This document shows positions 16,496-29,868 of a DNA stretch of 64,000 bases, in pieces (the first letter of the stretch is position 1; every line of letters begins with the position of its first letter). The position numbers and the translations under genes are program-made. The notes beneath the pieces are model-generated. The model saw only the letters and a program-made list of their open reading frames with translations, ran no database searches and was not told the origin of the DNA. This stretch comes from Mycolicibacter senuensis (GTDB taxonomy: Bacteria; Actinomycetota; Actinomycetes; Mycobacteriales; Mycobacteriaceae), in contig NZ_LQPS01000016.1 of assembly GCF_002101885.1 (NCBI RefSeq), forward strand, positions 62,001 through 126,000, written 5' to 3'.

Positions 16496-17437
16496 ATGAT
16501 GGTGGATACGACCGCCTCGTGCGGCGGTGCGATCCGGGCGGCGCGCCGGGCCCGGGGGATGACCGTGCGGGAGCTGGCGCAGCGCCTGCAGCTCAGCGCG
16601 GCCACCGTCAGCGCGGTCGAGAATGGCAAGACAGGGATCTCGGTGACACGGTTGCAGCAGTACGCGCGGGCGCTGGGTGTGACGGCCGCGCAACTCCTGG
16701 ACGGCGGCACCGGGCTACCCGCGTCCGGCCCCGATCGAGCCGCAGCGGAGCCGCATCCGCCCGAGCGCGACTGGCGAACGTTTCCGCCGTTGGTTCTGGA
16801 CACCGTGCTGCGCGCAGCCGTCGATGCGTTCGTCGACACCGGCTACCACGGCAGCACCATGCGGGATGTGGCCTCGCGCGCGACCATGAGCGTGCCCGGC
16901 ATCTACCACCACTACCCAGACAAGCAGGCACTGCTGGTCGCGATACTGGATGCCACCATGGCCGAACTGCACTGGCGTGTTGCGGCCGCCCGCACCGACG
17001 CGTCAACCGGCATCGACCAGGTGCGGCGCATCGTCGAGGCGCTGGCGCTGTTCCACACCCACCGCCAGAAGCTGGCGTTCATCGGGGCAAGCGAGATGCG
17101 CAGCCTGAACCCGGCCAACCGGAGACGCATCGCCGAAGCGCGAAACAAAGTGCAGCACATGCTCGATGCCGCGATCGACCGGGCATCGGAGGAAGCCGGC
17201 CTCCGTGCCGTCGATGGCGTCACGACGGTGCTCGGCGACGCCGCCGACCGCCGGATCGCCGGGCGCGCCATCGCGACCATGTGCACGTCACTGCCGCAGT
17301 GGTTCAACGCCGCCGGTCCCGCCACCCCCGAAGAGACCGCACGCGCCTACGGCGAGTTCGCGGTGTCCCTGCTGACCAGACAGCGGCCCTCGGATGCGGC
17401 GTCCATGCCCGGGCCGACCGGCGGTTGGGCACAATAG
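16487..17437 (+). CDS. Fused XRE-TetR transcriptional regulator
   Basis: 316 residues with two different DNA-binding domains. Residues about 13-72 are a Cro/C1-type (XRE) helix-turn-helix ([19 protein letters not shown], then [30 protein letters not shown]). After a proline-rich linker (about 75-97), residues about 98-155 are a TetR HTH ([44 protein letters not shown]), followed by a TetR-type ligand/dimer domain. Start at ATG 16487 is set by the leaderless -10 box. It is divergent from the ACAD/kinase/SDR/ligase operon and is the obvious candidate for its regulator, with an acyl-CoA of the pathway as possible ligand. The next gene begins six bases after its stop. Confidence 0.82.
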   Translation: MLNMMVDTTASCGGAIRAARRARGMTVRELAQRLQLSAATVSAVENGKTGISVTRLQQYARALGVTAAQLLDGGTGLPASGPDRAAAEPHPPERDWRTFPPLVLDTVLRAAVDAFVDTGYHGSTMRDVASRATMSVPGIYHHYPDKQALLVAILDATMAELHWRVAAARTDASTGIDQVRRIVEALALFHTHRQKLAFIGASEMRSLNPANRRRIAEARNKVQHMLDAAIDRASEEAGLRAVDGVTTVLGDAADRRIAGRAIATMCTSLPQWFNAAGPATPEETARAYGEFAVSLLTRQRPSDAASMPGPTGGWAQ

Positions 17438-17442
17438 GGGCC

Positions 17443-20400
17443 GTGTCGACGATGTGGCAGTTCTGGATCGACCGGGGCGGCACCTTCACCGACATCGTGG
17501 CCCGACGGCCCGATGGACGCCTGCTCACCCACAAGCTGCTCTCGGAGAACCCGGGCCGGTACCGCGATGCCGCGGTGGCCGGAATCCGCGCCCTGCTGCA
17601 GATCCCCGATGACGCACCGATTCCGCCCGGCACCGTCGATGCGGTACGGATGGGCACCACGGTGGCCACCAACGCCCTGCTGGAACGCGCCGGGGAACGC
17701 ACCCTGCTGGTCATCACCCGCGGGTTCGGCGACGCGCTGCGCATCGCCTACCAGAACCGGCCCCGCATCTTCGACCGCCACATCGTGCTGCCCGACCAGC
17801 TCCACGAGCAGACCGTGGAGGTCGACGAGCGGATCGGCGCCGACGGCGGCGTACTGCGCGCCCCCGACCTGGAGTCCCTGGGCGACGCACTGCGCACTGC
17901 CCACGCCGACGGGATCCGCTCGCTGGCCGTGGTGTGCCTGCACAGCTACCGGAACCCGGCGCACGAGCAGGCGATCGGTGCGCTGGCCGAACAGCTCGGC
18001 TTCACCCAGATCTCACTGTCGAGTGAAGTCAGCCCGCTGCCCAAGCTGATTCCACGCGGCGACACCGCGGTCGTCGACGCCTACCTGTCCCCGGTGCTGC
18101 GCCGCTACGTGGCCCAGGTGGCCGACGAACTGCGCGGCGTGCGGCTGATGTTCATGCAGTCCAACGGCGGGCTGGCCGCGGCAGATCACTTCCGCGGCAA
18201 GGACGCGATCCTGTCCGGCCCCGCCGGGGGGATCGTGGGCATGGTCCGGATGTCGGCGCTGGCCGGATTCGATTCGGTGATCGGGTTCGACATGGGCGGA
18301 ACCTCCACCGACGTCTCGCATTACAGCGCCGCGTCGGGCGGTTACGAGCGGGTGTTCACCACCGAGGTCGCCGGGGTGCGGCTGCGGGCGCCGATGCTGC
18401 ACATCCACACCGTCGCCGCCGGGGGCGGATCGATCCTGCACTTCGACGGCAGCCGATACCGGGTAGGGCCGGAATCCGCGGGCGCCGACCCGGGACCGGC
18501 CTGCTACCGGCGCGGCGGCCCGCTGACCGTCACCGACGCCAACGTGCTGCTCGGACGCATCCAGCCGGCGCATTTTCCGCCGGTGTTCGGGCCCTCCGGC
18601 GACGAGCCCCTGGACGCGGCGGCGGTGCGCCGGGCCTTCGTCGACCTGGCCGCCGCAATCGACGCGGCCACCGGCCCGAATTCCGCCGGCCGCAGCCCCG
18701 AAGAGGTCGCCGAGGGGTTCCTGCGGATCGCGGTGGCGAACATGGCCAACGCGGTCAAGAAGATCTCGGTGGCCAAGGGCCACGACATCACCCGCTACGC
18801 ATTGACCACCTTCGGTGGGGCCGGTGGCCAGCACGCCTGCGCGGTCGCCGACGAACTCGGCATCCGCACGGTGCTGGTCCCGCCGATGGCCGGCGTGCTG
18901 TCCGCGCTCGGCATCGGGCTGGCCGACACCACCGTGATACGGGAGCGCTCCGTCGAGGCCCGGCTGGACTCCGCGGCGCCCGAACTCGGCGACATCGCCG
19001 ACGGCCTGGAGCGGCAGGCACGTGCAACCCTTGCCGCCCAAGACATTCCGGCCGCCCGGATACAAGTGGCACGCCGGGCTCACCTGCGCTACCAGGGCAC
19101 CGACACCGCCATCCCCGTCGAACTGGACGGCGTGGCGCAGATGACGGCGGCATTCGAAGACATTCACCGCAGCATGTACTCGTTCCTGATGGAGCGACCG
19201 CTGATCGCCGAAGCGGTCGCCGTCGAGGCGACCGGCCTCACCGAACAGCCCGACCTGGCCGACCGGGCGGCATCCGGCACCGACCGCCGCCCCGCCGAGG
19301 CCGTTCGGCTCTACACCGCCGGCAGCTGGCGGGACGCGCCGCTGTACCGGCGGGAGGCGATCACCCCCGCCGACGTCGTGTCGGGGCCGGCCATCATCGC
19401 CGAAGACAACGCCACCACCGTCGTCGACGACGGCTGGCAGGCGCGGCTGACCGCCGACGGACAGCTGATGTTGCGACGGACGACGGCCGTGACGCCCGAT
19501 GACGCCGGAACCCACGCCGACCCGGTGCTGCTGGAGATCTTCAACAATCTGTTCATGGCCATCGCCGAGCAGATGGGCACCCGGCTGGAGGCCACCGCTC
19601 AATCAGTGAATATCCGTGAACGGCTGGACTTCTCCTGCGCACTGTTCGACGCGGACGGCGACCTGGTCGCCAACGCGCCGCACATCCCGGTGCATCTGGG
19701 ATCGATGGGCGCCACCGTCAAGGAGGTGATCACCCGGCGGGCCGGGCAGCTGCGGCCCGGTCAGGTCTACGCCGTCAACGACCCCTATCACGGTGGCACC
19801 CACCTGCCGGATATCACCGTCATCACCCCGGTCTACCGCGAGTCCGCGAACCCGGACGACCCGGTGTTGTTCTTCGTCGCCTCCCGCGGGCATCACGCCG
19901 AAATCGGGGGCACCACACCGGGTTCCATGCCGGCCGACAGCAGCACCGTCGACGAGGAAGGTGTGCTGTTCGACAACTGGCTACTGGTCGACGACGGGAG
20001 CTTCCGTGAGGCGGAGACCCGATCGCTGCTCACCGGGGGACGGTTCCCCTCACGCAGCCCCGGCACCAACCTCGCGGACCTGCGCGCGCAGGTCGCCGCC
20101 AATCAGAAGGGGATCGACGAGATCCGGGCTATGATCGAGCATTTCGGCCTGAATGTCGTGCAGGCCTACATGCGTCACGTCCAGGACAACGCCGAGGAGG
20201 CGGTGCGCCGGGTGATCGACTCCCTCGACGACGGCGAATACCGCTATGCGATGGACTCCGGAGCGACGATCGCGGTGCGGGTGACCGTCGACCGCGCCGC
20301 CCGCAGCGCCACCATCGATTTCGACGGAACCTCGCCTCAGTTGGCGACGAATTTCAACGCGCCGTCGTCGGTCGCGACCGCCGCGGTGCTCTATGTGTTC

Positions 20401-21057
20401 CGCACCCTGGTCGACGACGACATCCCGATCAACGACGGCTGCCTTCGCCCGCTTCGCATCACGATTCCGGAGGCAACCATGCTGACGCCGGGCTACCCGG
20501 CCGCGGTGGTGGCCGGAAACGTCGAAACCTCCCAGGCGATCACCGGAGCACTGCTGGGCGCACTGCGGGTGCAGGCCGAAGGTTCCGGCACGATGAACAA
20601 CGTCACGTTCGGCAATGCCGGCCACCAGTACTACGAGACACTCGGCTCCGGCTCCGGCGCCGGCGACGGCTTCGACGGCGCATCGGTGGTGCAGACCCAC
20701 ATGACCAACTCCCGCCTAACCGACCCCGAAGTTCTCGAGATGCGTTTCCCGGTGTTGTTGCGCGAGTTCACTATCCGGCGCGGCAGCGGCGGCCCGGGGC
20801 GCTGGACCGGCGGCGACGGCGGGCTGCGGCGCATCGAGTTCCGCGAGCCGATGACCGTCAGTGTGCTCTCGGGACATCGGGCCGTCGCACCGTACGGCAT
20901 GGCCGGCGGAACACCCGGGGCGATCGGACACAACCGGGTGGAGCGCGCCGACGGGGCGGTGACCGAGCTGGCGGGTTGCGACTCGACCGACATGGCGCCC
21001 GGCGACGTGTTGGTGATCGAGACCCCCGGCGGCGGCGGATATGGCGAACCTCGCTGA
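17443..21057 (+). CDS. oplA: ATP-dependent 5-oxoprolinase OplA
   Basis: 1204 residues (M. tuberculosis OplA, Rv0266c, about 1209). Hydrolyses 5-oxo-L-proline to glutamate using ATP. The N-terminal HyuA-like half (1 to about 690) opens with [18 protein letters not shown], the first phosphate loop of the hydantoinase/oxoprolinase fold, and contains [12 protein letters not shown] and [19 protein letters not shown]. The C-terminal HyuB-like half (about 690 on) contains [15 protein letters not shown] and GHHAEIGG and ends in a glycine-rich [14 protein letters not shown] 17443 is taken as start; ATG 17452 is possible. The single long chain is the eukaryote-type enzyme; PxpB and PxpC of the unrelated bacterial type are also encoded just downstream. 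Confidence 0.9.
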   Translation: MSTMWQFWIDRGGTFTDIVARRPDGRLLTHKLLSENPGRYRDAAVAGIRALLQIPDDAPIPPGTVDAVRMGTTVATNALLERAGERTLLVITRGFGDALRIAYQNRPRIFDRHIVLPDQLHEQTVEVDERIGADGGVLRAPDLESLGDALRTAHADGIRSLAVVCLHSYRNPAHEQAIGALAEQLGFTQISLSSEVSPLPKLIPRGDTAVVDAYLSPVLRRYVAQVADELRGVRLMFMQSNGGLAAADHFRGKDAILSGPAGGIVGMVRMSALAGFDSVIGFDMGGTSTDVSHYSAASGGYERVFTTEVAGVRLRAPMLHIHTVAAGGGSILHFDGSRYRVGPESAGADPGPACYRRGGPLTVTDANVLLGRIQPAHFPPVFGPSGDEPLDAAAVRRAFVDLAAAIDAATGPNSAGRSPEEVAEGFLRIAVANMANAVKKISVAKGHDITRYALTTFGGAGGQHACAVADELGIRTVLVPPMAGVLSALGIGLADTTVIRERSVEARLDSAAPELGDIADGLERQARATLAAQDIPAARIQVARRAHLRYQGTDTAIPVELDGVAQMTAAFEDIHRSMYSFLMERPLIAEAVAVEATGLTEQPDLADRAASGTDRRPAEAVRLYTAGSWRDAPLYRREAITPADVVSGPAIIAEDNATTVVDDGWQARLTADGQLMLRRTTAVTPDDAGTHADPVLLEIFNNLFMAIAEQMGTRLEATAQSVNIRERLDFSCALFDADGDLVANAPHIPVHLGSMGATVKEVITRRAGQLRPGQVYAVNDPYHGGTHLPDITVITPVYRESANPDDPVLFFVASRGHHAEIGGTTPGSMPADSSTVDEEGVLFDNWLLVDDGSFREAETRSLLTGGRFPSRSPGTNLADLRAQVAANQKGIDEIRAMIEHFGLNVVQAYMRHVQDNAEEAVRRVIDSLDDGEYRYAMDSGATIAVRVTVDRAARSATIDFDGTSPQLATNFNAPSSVATAAVLYVFRTLVDDDIPINDGCLRPLRITIPEATMLTPGYPAAVVAGNVETSQAITGALLGALRVQAEGSGTMNNVTFGNAGHQYYETLGSGSGAGDGFDGASVVQTHMTNSRLTDPEVLEMRFPVLLREFTIRRGSGGPGRWTGGDGGLRRIEFREPMTVSVLSGHRAVAPYGMAGGTPGAIGHNRVERADGAVTELAGCDSTDMAPGDVLVIETPGGGGYGEPR

Positions 21058-21076
21058 TCAGCGCTAATCTCGCGCA

Positions 21077-22021
21077 ATGCGCGTCCAGTGGAGCCGGCGC
21101 GGCTTCTTCGGCCTCTGCGCCGCCGGGGCGGCAACGCTGCTGGCGGCCTGCTCGTCGGATGAACACGACCGGGCCGCGGCGCCGGGCCCGGTCACGTTAA
21201 CGCATCTGTTCGGTGAGACCACCGTCCCGGAGCCGCCCAAGCGGGTTGTCTGCGCCGGCTACACCGGGCAGGACGACCTGCTCGCCCTGGGCGTGGTACC
21301 GATCGCGGTCACCGACTGGTTCGGCGACCAGCCGTTCGCGGTATGGCCCTGGGCGCAGCAGCGTCTCGGTGACGCCGAACCGGCGGTGCTGAACCTGGAC
21401 GACGGGATCGCGGTCGCCCGGATCGCCGAGCTCAAGCCGGATCTGATCGTCGCGACGAACGCCGGGGTGGACGCCGACACCTACCAGCAGCTGTCGGCGA
21501 TCGCGCCGACCGTGCCGCAGTCGAACGGTGACGCCTTCTTCGAGCCGTGGCGCACCCAGGCCACCGCCATCGGCCGAGCGGTACACCAGCCACAACAGAT
21601 GCAGGCACTCATCGACGGGGTCGACACCAGGTTCGCCGAGGCGGCCGCCGCGCACCCCGGCTTCCAGGGCAAGCGGGCCCTGCTACTAGACGGGCGCCTC
21701 GACCACGGCGAGCTCACCGCGGCCACCGGTTGGCGCACCGAGTTCCTCTCGCAGCTGGGGCTGACCGTCGCCGAGGCGCCCGCGGTGGTCGAGCGCGACC
21801 GGATCGGTTCGCTCCTCGGCGCCGCCGACGTACTGATCTGGACCACCGAGAGCGACGACGAGCGCCGGGCGTTGCTCGGTGATCCGGACCTCGCCGCCTA
21901 CGAGTCGCGCAGTGTCTTCACCACCGAGGAACAGGCCGGCGCGGTCGCCTTCGCCTCGCCGCTGAGCTACCCGCTGGTGGCCGACCAGCTGCCCGGCCTC
22001 ATCGCCAAGGCGCTCGGCTGA
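21077..22021 (+). CDS. fecB2: Iron-siderophore binding lipoprotein FecB2
   Basis: 314 residues. The N-terminus has both a twin-arginine motif (SRRGFFGL, residues 6-13) and a lipobox (LLAAC, Cys25), so it is probably exported folded through Tat and lipid-anchored. The rest is a class III periplasmic-binding protein of the FecB/FepB type (KRVVCAGYTGQDDLLALGVVPIAVTDWFG; LKPDLIVATNAGVD; YPLVADQLPGLIA). Family role: delivery of iron-siderophore or haem-type ligands; the precise ligand is not visible. A TAATCT -10 box (21065-21070) ends six bases before the ATG, indicating leaderless transcription separate from oplA. Corresponds to Rv0265c. Confidence 0.82.
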   Translation: MRVQWSRRGFFGLCAAGAATLLAACSSDEHDRAAAPGPVTLTHLFGETTVPEPPKRVVCAGYTGQDDLLALGVVPIAVTDWFGDQPFAVWPWAQQRLGDAEPAVLNLDDGIAVARIAELKPDLIVATNAGVDADTYQQLSAIAPTVPQSNGDAFFEPWRTQATAIGRAVHQPQQMQALIDGVDTRFAEAAAAHPGFQGKRALLLDGRLDHGELTAATGWRTEFLSQLGLTVAEAPAVVERDRIGSLLGAADVLIWTTESDDERRALLGDPDLAAYESRSVFTTEEQAGAVAFASPLSYPLVADQLPGLIAKALG

Positions 22022-22108
22022 CCTGAACTCTGCGTATTCGGTAAGACCCCTCTGGCATAGCCGCCAGAAATGTGGCCTGGATCACTTTCCCCGACTACGG
22101 TCGGGGGC

Positions 22109-22768
22109 ATGAGCGCGACACTGGATTTCACGGATCTCACCCAGACCGACAGCATCCTGGACTACGGCGACTGCGCGCTGCTGTTGCAGTTCGACCGGAC
22201 CGCCGAGGTGCTGGCGTGGACCGCTGCCCTGACCGCCGCCGCGGTCCCCGGGGTGATCGACATCATTCCGGCGTCGCACACCGTCTTCGTGAAGCTGGCC
22301 GCGCCCGCCCACCAGGCAGAGGTGCGGCGCCGGTTGGCCAAATTGACGGTCGAGCCGGACGAGATCGAACCCACCGCGCAGGACGCCGCCATCGATGTGG
22401 TGATCGACGTGGTCTACGACGGCGCCGACCTAGCCGAGGTGGCCGAGCGCACCGGATTGACCGTCGCCCAGGTGATCAACGCTCACACCACGACGCCGTG
22501 GCGGGTCGGATTCGGCGGCTCCACACCGGGATTCGCCTACCTGATCGGCGGCGACCCGCGGCTGCAGGTGCCGCGCCGCGCCGAGTTGCGGGACACCGTT
22601 CCGGCCGGCTCGGTGGCGCTGGCCGGACAGTTCAGCGGCGTCTACCCGCGCCAGTGGCCGGGCGGCTGGCAGTTGATCGGGCGCACGGACGCGGTGTTGT
22701 GGGATCTGCAACGGCCCCACCCCGCGCTGCTGACACCGGGCCTGACGGTGCAATTCCGGGCCGTGTGA
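22109..22768 (+). CDS. pxpB: 5-oxoprolinase subunit PxpB (KipI-like)
   Basis: 219 residues. Matches the allophanate hydrolase subunit 1/KipI family, now known as PxpB of the three-part bacterial 5-oxoprolinase: [14 protein letters not shown] at the start, [10 protein letters not shown], and the conserved [29 protein letters not shown], then [28 protein letters not shown]. The ATG at 22109 follows GGGGG, and TACGGT also lies seven bases upstream, so either a led or leaderless start is possible. The stop is 12 bases before pxpC. The third subunit, PxpA, is not in this window. Corresponds to Rv0264c. Confidence 0.85.
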   Translation: MSATLDFTDLTQTDSILDYGDCALLLQFDRTAEVLAWTAALTAAAVPGVIDIIPASHTVFVKLAAPAHQAEVRRRLAKLTVEPDEIEPTAQDAAIDVVIDVVYDGADLAEVAERTGLTVAQVINAHTTTPWRVGFGGSTPGFAYLIGGDPRLQVPRRAELRDTVPAGSVALAGQFSGVYPRQWPGGWQLIGRTDAVLWDLQRPHPALLTPGLTVQFRAV

Positions 22769-22780
22769 CGGGAGGATGAC

Positions 22781-25946
<3,166 letters not shown>

Positions 25947-26901
25947 GGATCAGGTCTCTCGGCAGCGGCTCAAAACGGTTGGGTGAAGCGCTGCCGGAAC
26001 TGGTGCAGCGTGAATCCGACTCGATGACAGCAGGATGGCGGTACGGGGCGGGACGAACAATCGCATGGTAGCCGTTCCAGCGGCGTCCGCCACTTGTACG
26101 CAGTCACCGTGAAATCCGCGCTGCCACTGCGAACGCCGAATCGCCGGCCCGATACGACGATGAACCTCGAACCGGGCCACGACGGCGTCGGCTCGATGGG
26201 CCCCGCGGTTATCACGGCGGCCCGTGCCGAATACCCCAGTTGACATGCGACGCTCACGACTGTTGGCACTTGGCCAACGCCGGGGTTACAAGCCGCCAGT
26301 GCCGTTTGAGGGTGGCATTATCCCGGAGCTGGGCGTACGAGGTGGCACCATCGCCGCCTTCCCAGAAGCTTGGCAACTACCTTCACAGCAAACTAGCAGC
26401 TCTGACGTTTCAAGATTCTCGTAATAGGGCGTCTCAAGACACCGGTGATCGGCCGGTTTCAGCTGGTGCCGAAGGCTCGGGTGGTCATCCCCGCGGCGCG
26501 TCGAACCCAGCCCACACACGGCCCCGACCGATGCCGGCGAGCCGAGTTCACCCACTGACGCCTCGCCAATCGCACCGACACTGGAATCCTACGCCGCGCC
26601 ACCAGCACCATCGTCCATGCAGTCTCCCACAAAACCGTTGAACAACACGACATCCCGCGCTCCGCACTGATCGACAACGGGGCGGGCTGGAGTCCTCATC
26701 GAGATGGCATGTCGAAGCGGTTGTGAGACAGTCGCTCTCGCGCCGCACCCGGCCCCCGGGGCACCAACCCGCTACGACAACACCAGAGCCGAGTTTCTTC
26801 CGGTCGCGGACCCCACAGCAAATGCATAGCCGCCGCAGCAGCCCTCAGGCAGCAGCACCGAATAGTCTGGCGCGGCTCCGGCCACCGACACGGGAGACTC
26901 C
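25947..26901. other. 955-base intergenic stretch between SulP and SbtA genes
   Basis: No reading frame here looks like a real gene: candidates have Arg/Pro/Ser-rich shadow composition and no ribosome sites. It holds an inverted repeat GTTGGC (26262-26267) / GCCAAC (26273-26278) and a short possible integrase remnant (26559-26726). Parts around 26350-26450 are less GC-rich than the flanks. The two divergent transporter promoters must lie here, but I could not locate them. Confidence 0.5.
26559..26726 (+). pseudogene. Possible transposase integrase-core remnant
   Basis: An open stretch between two stops, without a start codon, encodes VEQHDIPRSALIDNGAGW, which resembles the catalytic-aspartate segment of IS481/IS3 integrase cores (usually Y/H-G-h-P-x-x-h-h-(T/S)DNG). 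Only about 55 codons remain. It would fit an old insertion event that brought in the flanking transporters. The resemblance is by eye and short. Confidence 0.25.
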
Positions 26902-28125
26902 ATGCTGTTCGAGTTCTGGCACAACTTCACCCACAACCTCTTCAAACCACTGCTGCTCTTCTTCTATATGGGTTTCCTGATCCCGATCCTCAAAGTCCAG
27001 TTCGAATTCCCCTACGTGCTGTACCAGGGATTGACTTTGTACCTGCTGCTGGCAATCGGCTGGCGTGGCGGCCAGGAGCTCGCCACCATCGACGGATCGA
27101 GCATCGGCAACGTCCTCGGGTTCATCGTGTTGGGTTTCGTCACCAACCTGATCATCGGATTCGTCGCCTACGGGATGTTGACCCGGATGACCAGGATGCG
27201 ACGTGTCGACCGAGCGACCGTGGCCGGCTATTACGGATCGGATTCGGCGGGCACGTTCGCCACCTGCCTGGGGGTGCTGGCCGCGTTGGACATCGCCTTC
27301 GACGCCTACATGCCGGTGATGCTGGCCATCATGGAGATCCCGGGCTGCATCGTGGCGCTGCTGCTGGTGGCGCGGTTACGTGAGCGCGGAATGGACGCGC
27401 TGGGCAACATGCCCGACGAGCCCGGGTACGACCCGAAGGCCCGCCTCGAACTGGTCACCGCCGCTCAGCTGAGCGCACAGCAGCCCGTGACCGCACGTCA
27501 GCTCGAGGCCCAAGAGGAACTGGAGGTCTCACTGGAGAAGCGAGCGCATCCCGATCCGGCCGGTGCCGGCCCGGCGCCGATGGCCGCGGCACCGGTCAGC
27601 GCGCCGCTGCTGCGTGAAGTACTGCTCAACCCCGGGCTGTACCTGCTCTTCGGCGGGATCATCATCGGCTTCGTCGGCCGCCTGCAGGGCCCGGCGGTCA
27701 TCGCGGAAGGCGACCCCGTGTTCGTGACGGCGTTCCAGGGCATCCTGGGCCTGTTCCTGCTCGAGATGGGTATGACGGCGTCGCGCAAACTCAAAGACCT
27801 GCAGGCCGCCGGACGCGGATTGATCGTGTTCGGGTTGTTGGCGCCGAACCTCTTTGCGATAGCGGGGATCCTCATCATCCACGGCTACGCGCAAGCCACC
27901 GCCACCCACTTCGAGATCGGCAGCTACGTGCTGTTCGCCGTGCTGTGCGGAGCGGCGTCGTATATCGCCGTCCCCGCGGTGCAACGAATCGCGATTCCCG
28001 AGGCCAGTCCCACGGTGCCGCTGGCGGCCTCGCTGGGACTGACGTTCTCCTACAACGTGACCATCGGCATTCCGCTGTACCTGCAGATCGCTCAAGCCGT
28101 CAACAACTGGCTGCCACTCGGCTGA
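26902..28125 (+). CDS. SbtA-type sodium-dependent bicarbonate transporter
   Basis: 407 residues, a membrane protein of the Sbt_1 family, whose cyanobacterial member SbtA imports bicarbonate with Na+. N-terminal helices from NLFKPLLLFFYMGFLIPIL, conserved GLTLYLLLAIGWRGGQELA and GYYGSDSAGTFATCLGVL; a hydrophilic cytoplasmic loop (about 170-232, Glu/Gln-rich); then a second half with repeated topology (NPGLYLLFGGIIIGF; LGLFLLEMGMTA; YVLFAVLCGAASYIAVPAVQRIAIPEA; LTFSYNVTIGIPLY). GGGAG lies six bases before the ATG. No PII-like SbtB partner gene follows. Together with the divergent SulP gene it forms a possible inorganic-carbon uptake insertion between aac and narK3. Confidence 0.82.
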   Translation: MLFEFWHNFTHNLFKPLLLFFYMGFLIPILKVQFEFPYVLYQGLTLYLLLAIGWRGGQELATIDGSSIGNVLGFIVLGFVTNLIIGFVAYGMLTRMTRMRRVDRATVAGYYGSDSAGTFATCLGVLAALDIAFDAYMPVMLAIMEIPGCIVALLLVARLRERGMDALGNMPDEPGYDPKARLELVTAAQLSAQQPVTARQLEAQEELEVSLEKRAHPDPAGAGPAPMAAAPVSAPLLREVLLNPGLYLLFGGIIIGFVGRLQGPAVIAEGDPVFVTAFQGILGLFLLEMGMTASRKLKDLQAAGRGLIVFGLLAPNLFAIAGILIIHGYAQATATHFEIGSYVLFAVLCGAASYIAVPAVQRIAIPEASPTVPLAASLGLTFSYNVTIGIPLYLQIAQAVNNWLPLG

Positions 28126-28265
28126 TCGAGACCGTACCGGCCGGCGCGCGATTCGCCACTTGACGCCGGCGAAATCTCCTGCGCCTCCCGCCGATACGTG
28201 ACGTAGGCCACTTCTCCGAGCCGGTGTCTGCGAAGCTACCTGCGCCAGCGTGGTTGCACTCCAAG

Positions 28266-28283
28266 GCTTTTACAGCTTTTACA
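28266..28283 (+). repeat. Tandem 9-bp repeat before narK3
   Basis: GCTTTTACA occurs twice head to tail, about 100 bases upstream of the narK3 start, in the 255-base gap after the SbtA gene. It might be a binding site for a direct-repeat reading regulator such as NnaR; nothing else supports this. Confidence 0.3.
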
Positions 28284-28380
28284 CCGCAACTTGTCAGTTC
28301 AGCTGGATATGTTCGCACGGCGACCCACCGCGGCGCGCGCGGCACGACGCGACGGTGGCTCAGAGCACGAGGAGATTTCA

Positions 28381-29787
28381 ATGACGCCCGCCCACATCAG
28401 CGAATTCGACCCGGAGGACTGCGCGGCCTGGGAAGGCGGCAACAAAGCCGTCGCCCGGCGCAACCTGATCTGGTCGACGGCAACCATGCACGTCGCCTTT
28501 TCCATCTGGTCACTGTGGTCGGTGGTCGTGCTGTTCATGCCGGAACCGGTTTACGGCATAACGCCGGGCGACAAACTGCTGCTCGCGGCGGTCGCCACCC
28601 TGGTCGGTGCGGGTGTGCGGATTCCTTACGTGTCGGCGACCGCCAAGTTCGGCGGACGCGACTGGGCGGTGTTGTCCTCGCTGATCCTGCTGATACCCAC
28701 CGTCGGGACGCTGTTGTTGCTGGTCAACCCCGGCCAGCCGTTGTGGATGTATCTGGTGTGCGCGGCCCTGACCGGACTCGGCGGCGGCAACTACGCGGCG
28801 TCACTGGCCAACGTGGACGCGTTCTATCCGCAACGCCTCAAAGGCGTCGCGCTCGGGCTGTGCGGCGGAATCGGCAACCTCGGGGTGGCCGCCATCCAAC
28901 TGGTCGGCCTGCTGGTGCTGGCCACCGCCGGAAACACCAAGCCGGAGCTGGTCTGCGCTGTCTATCTGGTGTTGCTCGCGCTGGTAGGCATCGGCGCGGC
29001 GCTGCGGATGGACAATCTCGACCACGGCGCCGAAGAGGTGGGCAGTATCCGGTCGATCCTGTCGGTCCCCGACAGCTGGGTCATCTCGGCACTGTACTGC
29101 GCGGCTTTCGGCTCGTTCATCGGCTTCGCCTTTGCGTTCGCCCAGGTGCTGCATGTCACATTCGAGGAGACCGGCCACAGCCCCGCCGAGGCCTCGCTGT
29201 ACGCCGCCCGGATCGCCTTCCTGGGGCCCCTGTTGGGCGCCTTGGCCCGCATCTACGGCGGCCGGGTGGCCGACCGGCGCGGCGGCGGACGGGTCACCTT
29301 CGTCGTCTTCGTCGGAATGTTGTTTGCCGCAGCGGTATTGGCCGTCACCAGCACCATCGACGACCGCACCCCCGGCTCGGTGTCGACGTCCACCATCATG
29401 GCCTACATCACCGCGTTCCTGGTGCTGTTCATCCTGGCCGGGATGGGTAATGGATCGGTGTTGAAGATGATCCCGTCGATCTTCGAGGCCCGCAGCCGGT
29501 CACTGAACCGCACCGAACCCGAACGCCGGCACTGGGCGCGTTCGCATTCCGGCGCGTTGATCGGATTCGCCACGGCGGTCGGCGCACTCGGCGGGGTGGC
29601 CATCAACCTGACGTTGCGACAGGCCTACGCCAGCACGGGCAGCGAGACGCCCGCCTTCTGGATCTTCCTCGCAGCGTATTGCGCGGCAGCGACATTGACC
29701 TGGGCGAGGTACGTCCGTCGTCCGCCGCGGATACCGGCCGCGGCGACCCCGCCGGCCCCGCGCGGCACCGAAAAGGTGCCGGTGTGA
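28381..29787 (+). CDS. narK3: Nitrate/nitrite transporter NarK3
   Basis: 468 residues (M. tuberculosis NarK3, Rv0261c, about 469). Major facilitator of the nitrate/nitrite porter family with 12 helices. The two signature motifs are present: AALTGLGGGNYAASLANVDAFYP (about 120-142) and, in the second half, FILAGMGNGSVLKMIPSIF. The N-terminal FDPEDCAAWEGGNKAVARRNLIWS is typical of the NarK1-type. Start chosen at ATG 28381 behind GAGGAG; the longer frame from 28291 lacks a site. It is paralogous to the NarK at 31022 (same N-terminal W-AGN-K-ARRNLIWST signature and similar length), so the transporter is duplicated within 3 kb. Confidence 0.9.
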   Translation: MTPAHISEFDPEDCAAWEGGNKAVARRNLIWSTATMHVAFSIWSLWSVVVLFMPEPVYGITPGDKLLLAAVATLVGAGVRIPYVSATAKFGGRDWAVLSSLILLIPTVGTLLLLVNPGQPLWMYLVCAALTGLGGGNYAASLANVDAFYPQRLKGVALGLCGGIGNLGVAAIQLVGLLVLATAGNTKPELVCAVYLVLLALVGIGAALRMDNLDHGAEEVGSIRSILSVPDSWVISALYCAAFGSFIGFAFAFAQVLHVTFEETGHSPAEASLYAARIAFLGPLLGALARIYGGRVADRRGGGRVTFVVFVGMLFAAAVLAVTSTIDDRTPGSVSTSTIMAYITAFLVLFILAGMGNGSVLKMIPSIFEARSRSLNRTEPERRHWARSHSGALIGFATAVGALGGVAINLTLRQAYASTGSETPAFWIFLAAYCAAATLTWARYVRRPPRIPAAATPPAPRGTEKVPV

Positions 29788-29808
29788 CCGAAATCGCGCC
29801 CATACCGG

Positions 29809-29846
29809 GCAACGGTTTGGAAATCGGTCGGTAACACAGCTGAAAT
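29809..29846 (+). promoter_or_regulatory. Four-half-site GlnR-like box
   Basis: GCAAC (29809), GAAAT (29820), GTAAC (29831) and GAAAT (29842) are each separated by exactly six bases, matching the actinobacterial GlnR layout gTnAC-n6-GaAAc repeated twice. The box is centred about 41 bases upstream of the ATG at 29869, where an activator would sit if the transcript is leaderless. Confidence 0.6.
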
Positions 29847-29868
29847 CGGCTGCCGTTAAACCTTATAC

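Noticed and set aside
16519..17442. Extension of the oplA frame back through the XRE-TetR gene
   Set aside because: The region is an out-of-frame shadow (Arg/Gly/Pro-rich); the oxoprolinase fold begins at 17443.
25950..26246. Leftward 98-codon frame between the SulP and SbtA genes
   Set aside because: No ribosome site, Arg/Ala/Pro-rich shadow composition and no recognisable domain.
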